Positions 24,386 through 36,172 are shown, counted from the first letter of the stretch. The stretch: DNA of 64,000 nucleotides from Nepenthes gracilis (GCA_033239525.1 BSYO01000019.1:6205087-6269086); one strand, 5' to 3'. Notes: generated by a model not told the origin, from the letters alone. Numbers and translations: made by a program.

Positions 24386-25927
24386 CTTCAACATTAAAAA
24401 AACAAAATCAATTGGAATTTGATAATTTGTTGTCAATAGTTCATAATTATGTAAAAATTTCCCTAGGTAAATTCAATGCTAAAGTTTGACATATCGGTAT
24501 ATTGTCGAATATTGATTGTTATTTAGAATATTATTCGATATTGAAAATATCAAATAATACATTTGATATTATAAGATATGTTAGTCGATAAATTTTCATC
24601 ATGTTATGATTTACAAAGGATTTTTTGGTCTATATATTCAGTACTGATACATATTATTTATTATAATCGATACTAATACAACAGTGAACTATATGAAAAT
24701 TTTATTTTATGTCAAAAGAATATAAGGATACTATGTATAGAGCATTCAGTTTATATTATAAAAGGAAGTCACTACGAAATGTATAAAAAAAAACATAATA
24801 CAAAGAATATTCAAAGACGATATGCCTATTTGATAATACACAAATTTGGAACTTATAATATGACTAATGAATAGCATATCATAATTTTACAACTTATGGA
24901 AACACAACTACAAAATTTTTCTGAAAAAGTTCAAAATAAATTGCTAATTTTAGCTGTTTTGGGGTGCCACATTAAGGAATAATGTAACAATATAACTATT
25001 CAATTATATGATTAAGAGATTATAATAGTGTTACTTGTATTCACCCACCCACCCCATTAATACCAAAACATAAGACACAGTTGCCACTAACAGTGTCAAA
25101 ATCAACGGCACCGATGGAAGTATCAGTACCAGTATAAATGCTATCATGACCATAATGGAGATGCTATCGTCTTGTGATATTATGTCGTCTATGTTGATAG
25201 ATTTTGTAATTTTCTACGGTCTTACGGGTGCACCTACCCCTATCGATTCATCTTTGGTCGGCTATTGTTTTCCTCCATTGATAGATAAAGGAAGGATCAC
25301 AGTCCATCCACTGTTTGGGATCATTATACCAAGCTTCCATCAGAACAGTAGAATAAACTCGAGGTGAGTCAAGTGCAACTACTGTGGTGGAAAGCTTGCA
25401 GGATAAATGAAATTTACCCATAAAGTTGAGGTGGAAGCTGAGAGCTTGAGAAGGAGGTTAGACAGAGATGCTTATTAGTGAGTTATGATCATAACTTAGT
25501 ATGCTATAAAAGTATGATGACAAATATCCTTATTTCGAAAGTTGTAGATTTGTAGTAAATTTATAAATATGTTGCTTTTTTAAAGACTTGCAAATCGTAA
25601 TAAAATGCTTTTGATATTTATTTTTTCATAATTTGTTTTGTGTATTTGTAAAATCTAAAAAATTTAACATCTTATTAGTGACACTATCGCATTGGTGGTA
25701 CCAAAGTATTATTGCCGCCGAAATCACTGCCAATTCTTATGGTACCACCTTACACCCCAAGCTACCACGTTGTACGTCATCTACGAATATTTCCAGCAAA
25801 CCACAGCTCCACGATAGAACCCATGGGGGAAGCGCATTCACCTCAAATTCGAGGTCGTTGGTTAAGACAATCCGTGTATTCTTTTCATTTTAAAGTTTTT
25901 TAATAATAAAACACATAAAACTGTTTG

Positions 25928-26852
25928 TGATAGGAACGCCAGTAGGGAGTCAGCCCAAGAGGAGCAACTAGCCCAAGATTAACAATGGCCCAGTTGTGCC
26001 CAAGACGGTTAATGTGCCATTGACCGGAGAAGCATTGAGTAAGTTGGTTGCAGTTCAGGTTAAACGCGACCCATGTCAAAATCAGTCCACATGCACTTAT
26101 CCAAGCCTTAACGGTCGTCCACCCTAATTCTCCACCTTTCTAAGAAAGACAACCTTCACTGCAATGAATACCTCCCAAAATTAGAGCGCATCTTGGGAGG
26201 AATGCCCACGAATTGGCGGGCAATCTATAAAGAAAATCCTAACGGTTAACATGTGCAGAAGGAAAGGGTTTCGCCTTCTTGACCGTTGCAGCCAAGAATA
26301 GCACTCGTATTCGCACTGAAAAGGCAACGATCTCCACGGATAGCGGGCATCCCACCTCGCTATGCAAGGAAGGCAATGACAAAGACCTTGGCTATAAAAG
26401 GTCATGGAGATTCATTCCACAGGCACGCTCTCTTTTTCCTACTAAACACCCTATGGAAAGCTAAAGCTTACAGAAGTTCTTTACGCTCTCAAGCTTTCTA
26501 ACATTTTCTCCATTATTCTCTCTACAATTGGTCCCCTGCGAATCGAGTACCGAGAGGAAATTGCTTTATATAAGCAACCTCAAACCAAGCCACTCTCTCC
26601 ACGAGTGCACCAACGTTCCTAAACACATTCCCATCATCCATCTTTGCATTCACTGCATTTCACCTTCTTGTCCTCAGAAGATTATTTACTGATTTGAGTG
26701 TCAGAATATTTTCGGTGGGACTAAATCCTACTGTTGTCTGACCTCTTATTTTAAGTTGTGGTGTGCAATATCCAAAACTCGATGGACGAAAATCGAAATT
26801 TGACGGACAATTCAACCTGAACCCGTTCGAAATTTGGATCCAGGACGCATCA
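25928..26852 (+). mobile_element. Solo LTR (+), 925 bp, perfect TSD GTTTG
   Basis: It starts tgataggaacg at 25928 and ends ggacgcatca at 26852, with GTTTG on both sides (25923-25927 and 26853-26857). It has a TATA box ggctataaaagg at 26391-26402, the family motif gatttgagtgtcagaat at 26691-26707 and aagttgtggtgtgcaat near 26754. It is in the opposite orientation to the host gene. Confidence 0.9.
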
Positions 26853-26857
26853 GTTTG

Positions 26858-27423
26858 ATTTATATCTGATACTTACTTTAAATTTGAATATTCATTCGAA
26901 TGAAATTGGGTTGGACTTTTAAACATTATAATTTAGATCTTACATACCACAATATTTAATAAGATGCCGAAAAATATAAGATTTATTTATCATAATATCT
27001 TTCAATACTTACATTAGAAATTTTTCTTATAAAAAAAAAATAATGAGAGGTTTAGGATAAGAAAGTGAGAAATGAACAATTTGATTTTTTTGATTTTTTG
27101 GGATTTGTATGTGTATAGAGGGATAATACTCTATACTTGTCTTTTCTAAATGATTCTAATATTTCCCTATTTAAGAAAAAAGGTGTATTTATAACCCTAT
27201 TACAAATTAGTATATCATTTCTAAAAACGTATGATTGCCCATTAATTGATAACTTACATTAGTTGAAAATTGAAAAATCCAACCGCTGTGTAAACTTTAA
27301 ATTTAATGCCTCTCGTTAGATGTATTGGCTGTCCAACTGATTCGACTATTTATTCATCGGTTCAATAATCGTTCGTTAAAATTAACCATTTGAATTTGTT
27401 GACTAACTATCCATAGACCACCC
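26858..27423 (-). mobile_element. Older LTR fragment (-)
   Basis: It contains catataccaca-like sequence near 26943, a decayed family motif near 27000-27020 and, in complement, a TATA box ggttataaatac near 27185-27200, as in the LTR at 52047. The solo LTR at 25928 interrupts its left side and the Tat element abuts its right side. Confidence 0.45.
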
Positions 27424-28357
27424 TGATGCATCCTAGATCTAAACTTTGAACAGATTCAGATCAAGTCGATCATTTGAGTCCGACTCTATCCACTGAGTCT
27501 GGATTCTACACACCACAACTATGAACAGGAGGTCATGTGTCGGTGGGAGATTGTCTCACCGAAAATACTCCGATACTCAAGTCAGCAAACAGCCTTCAAA
27601 TTAAGAAAGTGAAACTAAAGGATGCACGGAGAAAACAAAGAGTGTTTGTGATAGAAGAGTGCTCTCTTTGAGAGAGGTTTTGGTGGCTCATGAGGAGCGT
27701 TGGCTCTGAGTACTGTGTTCGCTAGGAATGTAGTGGCAAAGAGAGAGAGAGCGTTCATATTCTGAAAGCGTGTAAATTTTTCAGTAGGGAGCTTTTTGTG
27801 GGTGAATGAGAGCGTGCCTTGGAGTGAGAACTTCATGGCCTTTTATAGCTATTGTGCTGCGATGCCCTCCTTGTGCAGAAAGGCTTAATTTTCCCGCTCT
27901 GTTGTGATCGCTGCCATTTTTGGTGTGGAGCCTTTATGGTAGTAACGGTCGCTGGATTGATTGCTTTCTTTCTATATTCTGTAACCGCTAGGGTTTTCAG
28001 TAGACAGGGAAAGGATTCTAGTGCTTGTCTTCTAGGATGAGCCTTAAATCTACTCATGACTGTTATAATTGAGATTGCCTTCTATGAAGAGCGCAAAACT
28101 ATGGGAGAAGACTGTTGTTGATCGAGGATAGTCGCGTGGGTCAAACTGGGCTTAGCCCACCTAAGGCCTGACCTTCAGACGTCAACTAGTCTTACTTCTG
28201 ATCAATGGAAGTATTGACCGTCTCAAGAGCAAGTCATCCATTCTACTCTTGAGCTTCTTCTGGCTCACTTAGCCTTAACCGTCCAAATGCAAATGGGCCG
28301 TTGTGGATTTGAGTCATTCTTCCTTCTTAAGCCAGCCCATTATTATTGTACCCATCA
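27424..28357 (-). repeat. 3' LTR of the Tat element (934 bp)
   Basis: On the + strand it reads tgatgcatcc to cccatca. It aligns over its whole length with 38275-39233, sharing for example gtgctctc..gagagag, gcgtgtaaa/gcatgtgag and the agtaacggtcgct segment. A TATA box (tataaaa on the - strand) lies at 27841-27847 and the family motif cgatactcaagtcagc at 27571. Confidence 0.92.
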
Positions 28358-28509
28358 CTAACCCCTCATACTGGTGGTATGGGACTCCAGTCTCCAGCAT
28401 GTTCAAGATAGGTCGCGAGTGGTTGGATTACCTACCTGAGATGACCTATGAGAAAACTAGTGAAGACTCTTGGTAGGTTTATCGTGTTGCATGCAGTTGC
28501 CGACCATAG

Positions 28510-28705
28510 AGTCAAGAATCGGAGAACTAGCTTAGAAGATCGTTGATCGGATTCGTTGACCGTTTAGGCTAAAATTCGAAGAATTGGCTTAAAGCGAAGT
28601 GTAGGCCGGATTCGTTGACCACCTGGGCCAAAATCCGAAAAGCTTCTAAGGAAGCGTTGATCGAATTCATTGACCGCCTGGGCCAAAATTCGGAGAACTG
28701 GTGGG
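28510..28705. repeat. Minisatellite, unit 54-59 bp, about three copies
   Basis: Copies start near 28541, 28600 and 28654 and share gattcgttgacc, ctgggccaaaatccga and cggagaactgg-like segments; a partial copy precedes them. It lies in the untranslated region next to the 3' LTR, a known place for tandem repeats in Tat elements. Confidence 0.8.
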
Positions 28706-28997
28706 AGTTGAAATAACGTGCCATCATACCACTGGACTGTCAATCGAAAAGTTAACCACATGTCAACATGTAGTAGATTTGCGATCCCAATAATTAATGT
28801 GCCAAAGGATCTAATTCGACTGCATCCATTCAGGAAGTGACACGTGTCACCAATGATAGGCGCACGTTTACAAGATGGTTCTCCTTCTCTAGTGTTCTCA
28901 CACCTTTAAGTGATCCGTTAATTACTTTTCAAACTTCCCATGCTTTCTTCCTAAAAATTTTCTAAATGTTTCGCTTCCTTCCTCTTCTTTTGTTTCC

Positions 28998-30881
28998 ATG
29001 ACTTCCTCGGTGATGGAAATTGCTTCTGTGCTCACAACCAGTGAAATTAGAGAATTGTACATAGACTTTAACATTCCATGAGAGATCGTTCTTGTGATGC
29101 CCAACGAAATGGATAGGGCTTTCTTCCCTCCTGAGGGCTGCATCACTATATACGAGACTCATTTAAGGAGTAGGTTTTGTCTCCCAATCCCTCAGGAACT
29201 GATCGATATCCTCAATGCTCTTTAGGTGCCTATCGCACAGCTTCATGCCAATGCCGTGTGATATCTTTTTTCTCTATGCATCTTTATGCATCATCGCTCT
29301 CGAATGATGACGATCGATACCGCCAGGGTGATGTTCTATTTCACATAGAGTGGGGACTAGATTTTCCTTATCTCCGAGAGACCTTCTAGTCAATGAAGCC
29401 ATCTATGACTCATTGTACGCGTTGGTGAGTCGTGGCCCTTGTCATGGGACTGGGGCAAAGTTCGAAAAGTCTTCTCCGAGATGCCAAAGAAGGTTGAGAT
29501 TGTTGTTGTGGCTAAATTATTAGAGTTGGTGAGGGAGAATGATTCCGAGTTTAGGAGAGACCACTTGATTTTTCATGCAGAAGCTAAGAGAGCTCGTTGG
29601 GGACCTCCCTCTCCAGTCCAAAAATTCAGGACACCGTCACCGAAGGCCTCGCAAAGGAAGAGGAAGGCCGGTGATATGATTGGCAATGACACTGGTGCAC
29701 CTTCCACTAACGCTGCTCCCACCAGTTCAAAACAGAAGAGGGCCACAACGGTGGAGCCTTCTTCATCATCCTCAGGGCCAGACTACATGGCCGTTGGATG
29801 TCTTGGGGGAGTGGGAGATCGCTTAGGAGTCAAAGTGGAGTTGGCTCTATAAGAATATGACGCCATGTTGCGTGCCAGAGTGAGCAGCATCGTTGTTGTG
29901 GTGCGGCTTGCATTGGTGGAGTAGGAGCCAGAAGCTATCGGGGAGAAGCCTTCTGGCAAGCCGCAAGCTAAGCCACTGGAGCCAGCAGTGGAGCCGGGAG
30001 CCGAGGTGTTGGTGCCCGCTTTAGAGCTAGAGCTATTTGCTAGCCGTCAAGAGCTGTTGAGGTGGTGGGCCTGTTTTGTGGAGGTGGATGAGCCACCAAA
30101 GACTGTTGAGGTGGTGGGTCTCACTGCAGAGTTGCCGAAGGAGCATGCGTCAGAGGCCACTACTGGGCTTGTTCAGGATATTTCTGTCTCTAGTCCTCCA
30201 TTGCTAGGCCCAAAGTCACAGAACAGGCCAGCGAGGTCGGTGTGCAAAGTTTGGCAAGTAAATGTTTGCAAATTTCCTTCTCTTTTTTCTCTTTGCTGCG
30301 ATAGTTAGCATTTTTGCAAGGGGAGAAAATTATGAGTGTAGTTACCAAGGTACTACACCAGCGGGACCCAGTGATCTCTAACCAGGATAAGGAGAACGCC
30401 TGGTTCAAGTGGGAGATGGAGTTGCTAAGAGCGGAACACCAAGAGGGCACAGCTGCTCTCCAATCTGTGTCTTGAGGCGGAGAATGTCGGACTAACAGAG
30501 GAGAACTCCCTACTAAGAGAGGCTGTGCTGTCAAGTCTAGAAGAGAAGAATGTCAAATTGAAAGAGGAGAGCATCCGGCTGAGAGAAAAAATGACTGGGC
30601 GGTGAGGCGTATTGACCAACTCGCTAGACAGATGACATCACTAGAGAACGAGTTCACTACTTGTATACGCCCCCATGAGGTCTCCGATATGCTAGTGGCA
30701 CATTTGTCGGAAGGTGTCAACCTTTGCTAGCACATTGTACGGTTGATAGACCCCAACTTTTCAGTAGAGTATCTTGACCCATCAAACCGCTCTACCCAAT
30801 GTCATGAGAGCCTCGTGGGGTAGTCCTGAAGTGGTCAGGGGCCACCACCTCCTCCTCCTGGGAGCTCTGCTCATCCATAGA
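28998..30881 (+). pseudogene. Antisense extra ORF of the Tat element (Transposase_28-like)
   Basis: Translation from ATG 28998 gives a protein-like frame broken by stops: TTSEIRELYIDFNIP, stop, EIVLVMPNEMDRAFFPPEGC, ITIYETHLRSRFCLPIPQEL, IDILNAL, stop, VPIAQLHANAV. This matches the Pfam family of 'putative gypsy type transposon' proteins (Transposase_28). Downstream parts include WDWGKVRKVFSEMPKKVE and KRKRKAGD (29439-29852), a Glu-rich stretch, and near 30340-30760 a helical, charged region with many stops. An AATAAA lies at about 30931 on the same strand. It is transcriptionally opposite to gag-pol. Function is unknown. Confidence 0.8.
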
Positions 30882-31304
30882 TTTTATACTCTTTACTTTT
30901 TAAAATTATTGTAATTGTATAAATTCAATCAATAAAATGGGTGTTTTATTGATATTCTGTGTCTTTGCCTCGTCGCCATTTTTCAATTACTTATCGTTGC
31001 GTGGGCCGCCAACTTGTAACTTGGTGTGTTGCACGCAAGTTGGCCATCTGCCTTCTTTGAGACGTTTGTGGTACTCTCTGATGGATTTAAATCCTAAAGA
31101 AGGCATCAAGGTGAATCATGATGTCGGTCAGCTTGTTTTGTACTCTACGTGAGTAGAGGCTTGGTGGTGTTGCCCAAGTGTGAACTTGGGGGGCTAGCTT
31201 TTGGATGGAGTGCTTTTGCTCTTGTCGACCGTTGTTGACTGACCACGCTATCTCTTTGTGTAGGAGGTTGTCACTTATACTGTTCAAGTCCCCTAATATT
31301 TTGA

Positions 31305-31470
31305 CCTCGAATGGGCCACTTGGATGGCCAATGTTTAATTCAACCATGAATAGGCCGTCTGGATGATCAGGATTTTATTACGACCGCTTATGAGCCGTCT
31401 GAATGACAAGAGTTTAGTAATGACCCCTTATGGGCCGTCTGGATGACCAGAGTTTAGTTACGAGCGGGTG
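31305..31470. repeat. Minisatellite, unit about 42 bp, four copies
   Basis: Four imperfect copies share gggccgtctggatgaccaga-like cores (near 31312, 31350, 31391 and 31428). It lies between the end of integrase and the antisense ORF of the Tat element. Confidence 0.75.
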
Positions 31471-31639
31471 AAAACCCGCTCGACTTAGGGACAGTCTAGG
31501 TTGTATAACCTTACAAATAGACACACATGCATATGGAATAAAGAAAGAAAGAAGAGACGACACAGTGTAATGGAAAAAAATATTATTTCGTTAATAATAA
31601 ACATTATGTACATTTACAAGCATACATATGGATGACCTA

Positions 31640-32760
31640 CCTTTGCCCCTACTGGAAGTAGTACTTGAGGTGGATCGCATTCCACGTCCATGGAACAAAT
31701 TTATCGTTCCGGGTCCGGAGTTTGTATGCTCCATTCCATAGAATGGCTTAGACTAGAAAAGGGCCTTCCCGATTCGGGGAAAGTTTATTTTGATTGGCGG
31801 TCTTGCATGTAATCTCGATGCTTCATAAGACCAAGTCCCCAATGTCGAATTGTCGTATTTTTACGTTCTTGTTGTAATAGCGGGTGACTCGTTATTAGTA
31901 GGCTGCTACCCGCATTCTAATAGCGTCGCGAGCTTCCTCCAATAAGTCTAGGTATCTTGAATTTTCTAAGAGTTACCTTGTAGGTCAAAGGACTGAACCC
32001 TAAGATTTGGAAGCCCAAACTCAACTGGAATTACTGCTTCAATCCCGTAGCAGAGATGAAGGGTGTCTCGCATGTCAGTTCCTTTGGAGTCGTCCGATAA
32101 GACCATAGAACAGAGGGTAGCTCATCGACCCAAGAGCTCCCTACATCCTCCAACTTGGTCTTCAGATAGTGGAGTAGTGTGCGGTCTGTGACCACCTCCT
32201 ATCCGTTGGCTTACGAGTGCGCCACCGAAGTGTGGACCAATTTGATACCCAGACTTGTGCAATACTTGGTGAAGCATTTTTTGAAAAATTGGATTCCGTT
32301 ATCAGTCACGGTGACTTCAGGAATGCCAAATCTCCTGACTATACTCTGGCGGATGAATTCTAAAGCGTTTTACTAGGTGATTTTTTCCGAGTGGGGCAGC
32401 CAACCCACTTGGTGAAGTAGTCGATACCCGTGATGAAGAATTCTCTTTGCCCTGTCGTTACAAAAAATGGGCAGAGAATATCAAGCCCTCATTGCGCGGA
32501 AAGGCCAAAGAGCTTGAAAAGATCTCCACTTAGCAAGCGGTTGATGGTGAAGATTATCATGGAGCAGGCAATTTTCACAATTCTTCACGAAGTTGAGGGC
32601 ATCTTTTTCATTATCAAGCCAGTAATATCCCTAGCGCATGATCTTAAACACTGGGTTTTTGCCACCGATATGCAATCTAGAGATACCAAGGTGAACTTTG
32701 CTCAAGGCTTAATCCGCCTCCTCAAAAGTTAAGCACCGGAGGTACAGAGTCGAGTAGCCA
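31640..32760 (-). pseudogene. Tat integrase remnant
   Basis: The - strand shows, in order, KIMRYGYYWLDNEKDALNFV, KNCENCLLHDNLHHQPLAKW (zinc-finger Cys pair), GYRLLHQVGW-like core sequence, FGIPEVTVTDNGIQFFKKCF (core Asp), LGIKLVHTSVAHS, LKTKLEDVGSSWVDELPSVL, WSYRTTPKELTCETPF and a C-terminal RVTRYYNKNV segment. Stops and frame changes are scattered through it. It is the DDE-type integrase that joins retroelement DNA to the host genome; this copy is not functional. Confidence 0.88.
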
Positions 32761-33130
32761 AGGCGATACAGCCGTCCATCGACTATGGTGTACTAACCAG
32801 CTGTCTTCTTTATCCGCTTGGCTTCGTTCGCATTGTTTGGCAGTGCTCCATTCGCCACCTGGTATCTCTGGTAAGGCATCATCTAGCTTTTCGTGTTGGA
32901 GATTAGTATTGCTTCCTGTTCCTCCATACTGGGAGTGCTCAAGACCTCCCGCATGTCCCTCGAGTACTATTCTGAATTTTCAGCCGCCATAGCCCTGGAA
33001 AATTGGTAGGCCTTCCAGTTTTTAATTTTGGGGATGTGGACCAAGTCCATCTTATCAAATCTCCGGATGGCGTCCTTTGCCTTAGCTAAGTATTTGGCTA
33101 AGGGTTGTACGCCTCGAAGCTCCCATTTAC

Positions 33131-33961
33131 CTAGTTAATGATTAACTTAGAGTTGCTATAAATGGTCAACCATCTGGCGGAGCACTCTTCGGCTAATCTT
33201 AGCATAGCTAACAGGGTTTCGTACTCTGCAACGTTGTTAGTGGTCGAAAAGCCGAGTTTGATGGAGTACTTCATTTCAGACCCGTCTAGGGTCTTCAGGA
33301 CCACCCCGGCACAGCTGTCTGAATCCATAGACAATCTGACTATGTTGAGAACCCATTCTGGCCCTTCCCTATGTAATCCTGCGTCCTCGGTGGGTTGTTC
33401 ATCAGGAATTGGTGTCATGGTCTCAACGATAAAATTGACTAGAGCTTGCCCTTTGATGGCTGATCTAGACAAAAATTCAATGTCAAACTCTCCCAACTCG
33501 ATAGCCCACTTAAACAGCCGTTCGAAAATGTTGGGTTTCTGGAGTATGCTCTTCAGTGATTGGTCAGTCTGAACAACTACACGATGAACCTGGAAGTAAG
33601 GTCTTAGCTTTTGGGCGGAGATAACAAGTGCCAAGCCTAACTTCTCTGTGCGTGGGTAGCACGTCTCTACGCCGATCAACGTCTTGCTCACATAGTAGAC
33701 CGGTCGCTGAGAGTCGGAGTCCTGGTGTATGAGAATAGAGTTGAGAGCCACCTCCGACACTGTCAGGTAGAGATATAACTCCTCTCCGTCCTTAGGTGAC
33801 ATCAGTAACGGTGGACTGGCCAGGTACTGCTTTAATTCGTTGAAGGTTGCCTGACATTTTGTAGTCCACTGGAATCCATTTACTTTCGTCTCCCTCAGAG
33901 CTTTGAAGAAAGGCTGGCACTTGTCCCCCGACTTGGCCAAGAAACGGGACAAGGCTGCCAA
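33131..33961 (-). pseudogene. Tat RT C-terminus, RNase H and archaeal-type RNase H
   Basis: One open frame of 276 codons. It begins in the RT connection (FFKALRETKVNGFQWT), continues through RNase H (YYVSKTLIGVETCYPRTEKL, VVVQTDQSLKSILQKPN, FKWAIELGEFDIEF) and then enters a second, archaeal-type RNase H starting EWVLNIVRLSMDSDS, with NNVAEYETLLAMLRLAEE and TIYSNSKLIIN. Family members read VDGSS and YSDSQL at the last sites, so two catalytic acids appear lost here (the first Asp, and Asn for Asp). The start Met is a frame artefact; the true polyprotein reads through from RT. Confidence 0.85.
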
Positions 33962-34920
33962 TCGTCCAGTTAGTCTCTAGACATCTCTGACACTCTGTGA
34001 CGAAGTCATGTCCGTGAGGGCTTTGAACTTCTCCGGGTTTGTTTCAATCCCTGGCTGAAAGATGATAAAACCCAAGAATTTTCTTGAGGATACTCTGAAG
34101 ATACACTAGAAGAATTCAGCTTCATTTGATGCGCGCAGTGCACCTCGAAGGACTCAACCAGATCGCGAATGTGATCATTGGTGATCTTGCTTTTGACTAG
34201 TATGTCATCGACGTACACCTCCATATTGCGGCCGATTTGCTTCTCGAACATCGTATTCACGTGTATTTGATAAGTGGCATCTGTGTTATTCAAACCAAAG
34301 GGTATCACCTTATAGTAGTAAGTGCCTTACTCAGTCAAGAACGAGGTGTGTTTCCGTCCTTTGGGCTCATCCGGATCTAGTTGTAACCCATGTACGCATC
34401 CAAGAAATTCAGCAACTCATGTTTAGAGGTCAAGTCCACCAATAGGTCGATAAAGTCGATGCACATTTGTCATTTCTCATTACTTTTTTTTATTAGGATG
34501 ACGTTAGAGAGCCAATCCGGGTACTCGGACTTATCTAATAAAGTTGACATCCAGCCAGTTTTTTACCTCCTCTCTGATGGTGATGAGTTTCTCCACAGAG
34601 TGGTTCCCTGCTTCTTCCTGATGGGCTTACGGTCGGTATCGAAGTCCAACTTGTGAACCATTATTTTGGCCGGAATCCCAGGCATGTTAGCGGGAGTCCA
34701 CGCGAAGATGTTTGTGTTTTGTCATAAAAACGCGATCAGCTCGTAGCGTAGTGTCTCGATGAGTGAGCCTTCGATATGCATGCACCTCTCCGGGTCCTTT
34801 GGATTCAGTGGGATTAGATCGATAGCCTCATTAGACTGCACTTGTTGTAGAGTTGCTTCGTCTTGATGGTGAAGTCCTACTGTCATGGCATTGCCACTCA
34901 ATGCAATTTAGGACATGTAA
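33962..34920 (-). pseudogene. Tat reverse transcriptase remnant
   Basis: The - strand reads IPFGLNNTDATYQIHVNTMF, EKQIGRNMEVYVDDILVKSK and SFEVHCAHQMKLN. The YVDD polymerase motif lies at 34203-34219. Reading-frame breaks occur near 33962 and beyond 34308. Upstream parts (toward 34900) retain pieces of the fingers domain. It is not functional. Confidence 0.85.
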
Positions 34921-35037
34921 CATGTCTGCCCAGTTACTTCATCACCTAACACTTCACCTATGCCACAGGCTGTCAAGAACTTTATCTTCAGGTATAGTAT
35001 TGACATGATGATTCGGAACACTGTTAGGCATGGGCGG

Positions 35038-35731
35038 TGTAACGTCTCTGAGCACCCGCTTATGAATATTGTCTGCTTTGCCACACAGGCGCACAATTTT
35101 ATTTCTGGCAGACAGCCTCTACCACCCCCAAAACGTGTCCATCAAAGAAATACACAATCTCTCAATTATCAGAATCCGCAGCAACCACATAGGCACACAG
35201 CGTGGTGGATATTATCCGTCCCAACACACAGGCCGCAGGGTTTTGTTCTGGCGATCCCCCACAGGTCCCAGGACACGTTCACAAGGGAGAGGTATCAACG
35301 CCCTTATAAGACACGCTTCGTTTCCCTCCCCATCCGATGTGGGACATCATAGTTTACCCCCCTTGGGAGCCCAGCGTCCGCGCTGGCACACCGAACCAGG
35401 CTCCATCTCTGATACCATTTGTAACGTCTCTGGACACCCGCTTGTGAATATTATCTACTTTGTCACACAGACGCATGGTTTTGTTCCTGGTAGACAGCCT
35501 CCACCGCCCCCAAAATGCGTCTACCAAAGAAACACAATCTCTCGACCATCAGAGTCCGCAGCAGCCACACAGGCACACAGCGTGATGGATATTGTCCCTC
35601 CCAACCACACAGGCCACAGGGTTTTGTTCTGGCGACCCCCCATAGGTCCCAAGACGCGTCCACAAGGGAGAGATATCCACGCCCTTATAAGGCACCCTTC
35701 GTTCCCCTCCCATCCGATGTGGGACATCACA
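35038..35731 (-). mobile_element. TRIM 1 (-), LTRs 35038-35352 and 35420-35731
   Basis: Two direct repeats of about 313 bp flank a 67-bp internal domain with no ORF. Read on the - strand, the LTR runs tgtgatgtcccacatcgg...gttaca and is followed by tggtatcagaga (complement 35406-35417), matching the initiator-Met tRNA primer site used by TRIMs. The internal domain contains the gcccagcgtccgcgctggca block typical of a TRIM family widespread in plants. The two LTRs differ mostly by transitions. Confidence 0.88.
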
Positions 35732-35738
35732 GCAGGAC

Positions 35739-36172
35739 TGTAAAGTTCCACATCAGATTAGAAGGGGGCACAAAGCGTGCTCTTATAGAGGCATGAATAC
35801 CCTTCCCATGGAGACGCGTTTTGGGGGTGGTGGAGGTCGTCTGCCAAGAACAAAACCGTGCGGAGTCTATGTAGCTGCCAAAACGAACAATATCTCCATG
35901 CGGGTATCTGGGGGCGTTATAAGTGGTATCAGAGCGAAGACCCAGGTTCAGTGTGCCAAGCGGACGCTGGGTCCCTTTGAGGGGGGTGGACTGTAGAGTC
36001 CCACATTGGATTGGAATGGGGCATGAAGTGTGCTCTTATAGAGGCGTGGATACCCTTCCCATGGAGACGCGTTTTGGGGGAGGTGGAGGCCGTCTGCTAA
36101 GAGAAAAACCGTGCAGAGCTTGTGTGGTTGCCAAAACGGACAATATCTCCATGCGGGTGCCTGGGGGAGTTA
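35739..36172 (+). mobile_element. TRIM 2 (+), LTRs 35739-35921 and 35992-36172
   Basis: Direct repeats of 183 and 181 bp (tgtaaagttccacat...gttata and tgtagagtcccacat...gttaca) flank a 70-bp internal domain. The primer site tggtatcagagcg starts at 35924 and a purine run (gaggggggtgga) precedes the second LTR. Its LTR is homologous to that of TRIM 1 but lacks about 130 bp. It lies head to head with TRIM 1, seven bases away. Confidence 0.88.

Noticed and set aside
33162..33572. A 136-codon + strand open frame
   Set aside because: It is opposite to the RNase H frame and shows no protein-like blocks of its own.
35069..35743. A 224-codon + strand open frame
   Set aside because: It runs through both LTRs and the internal domain of TRIM 1, and its two halves are just translations of the repeated LTR. 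TRIMs do not encode protein.
35924..35936. tggtatcagagcg as a tRNA-gene fragment
   Set aside because: It sits two bases after an LTR end and matches only the tRNA 3' end complement, so it is a primer-binding site.
35038..36172. Cassandra-type TRIM with 5S rRNA promoter boxes
   Set aside because: No 5S-like internal promoter sequence could be seen in either LTR.
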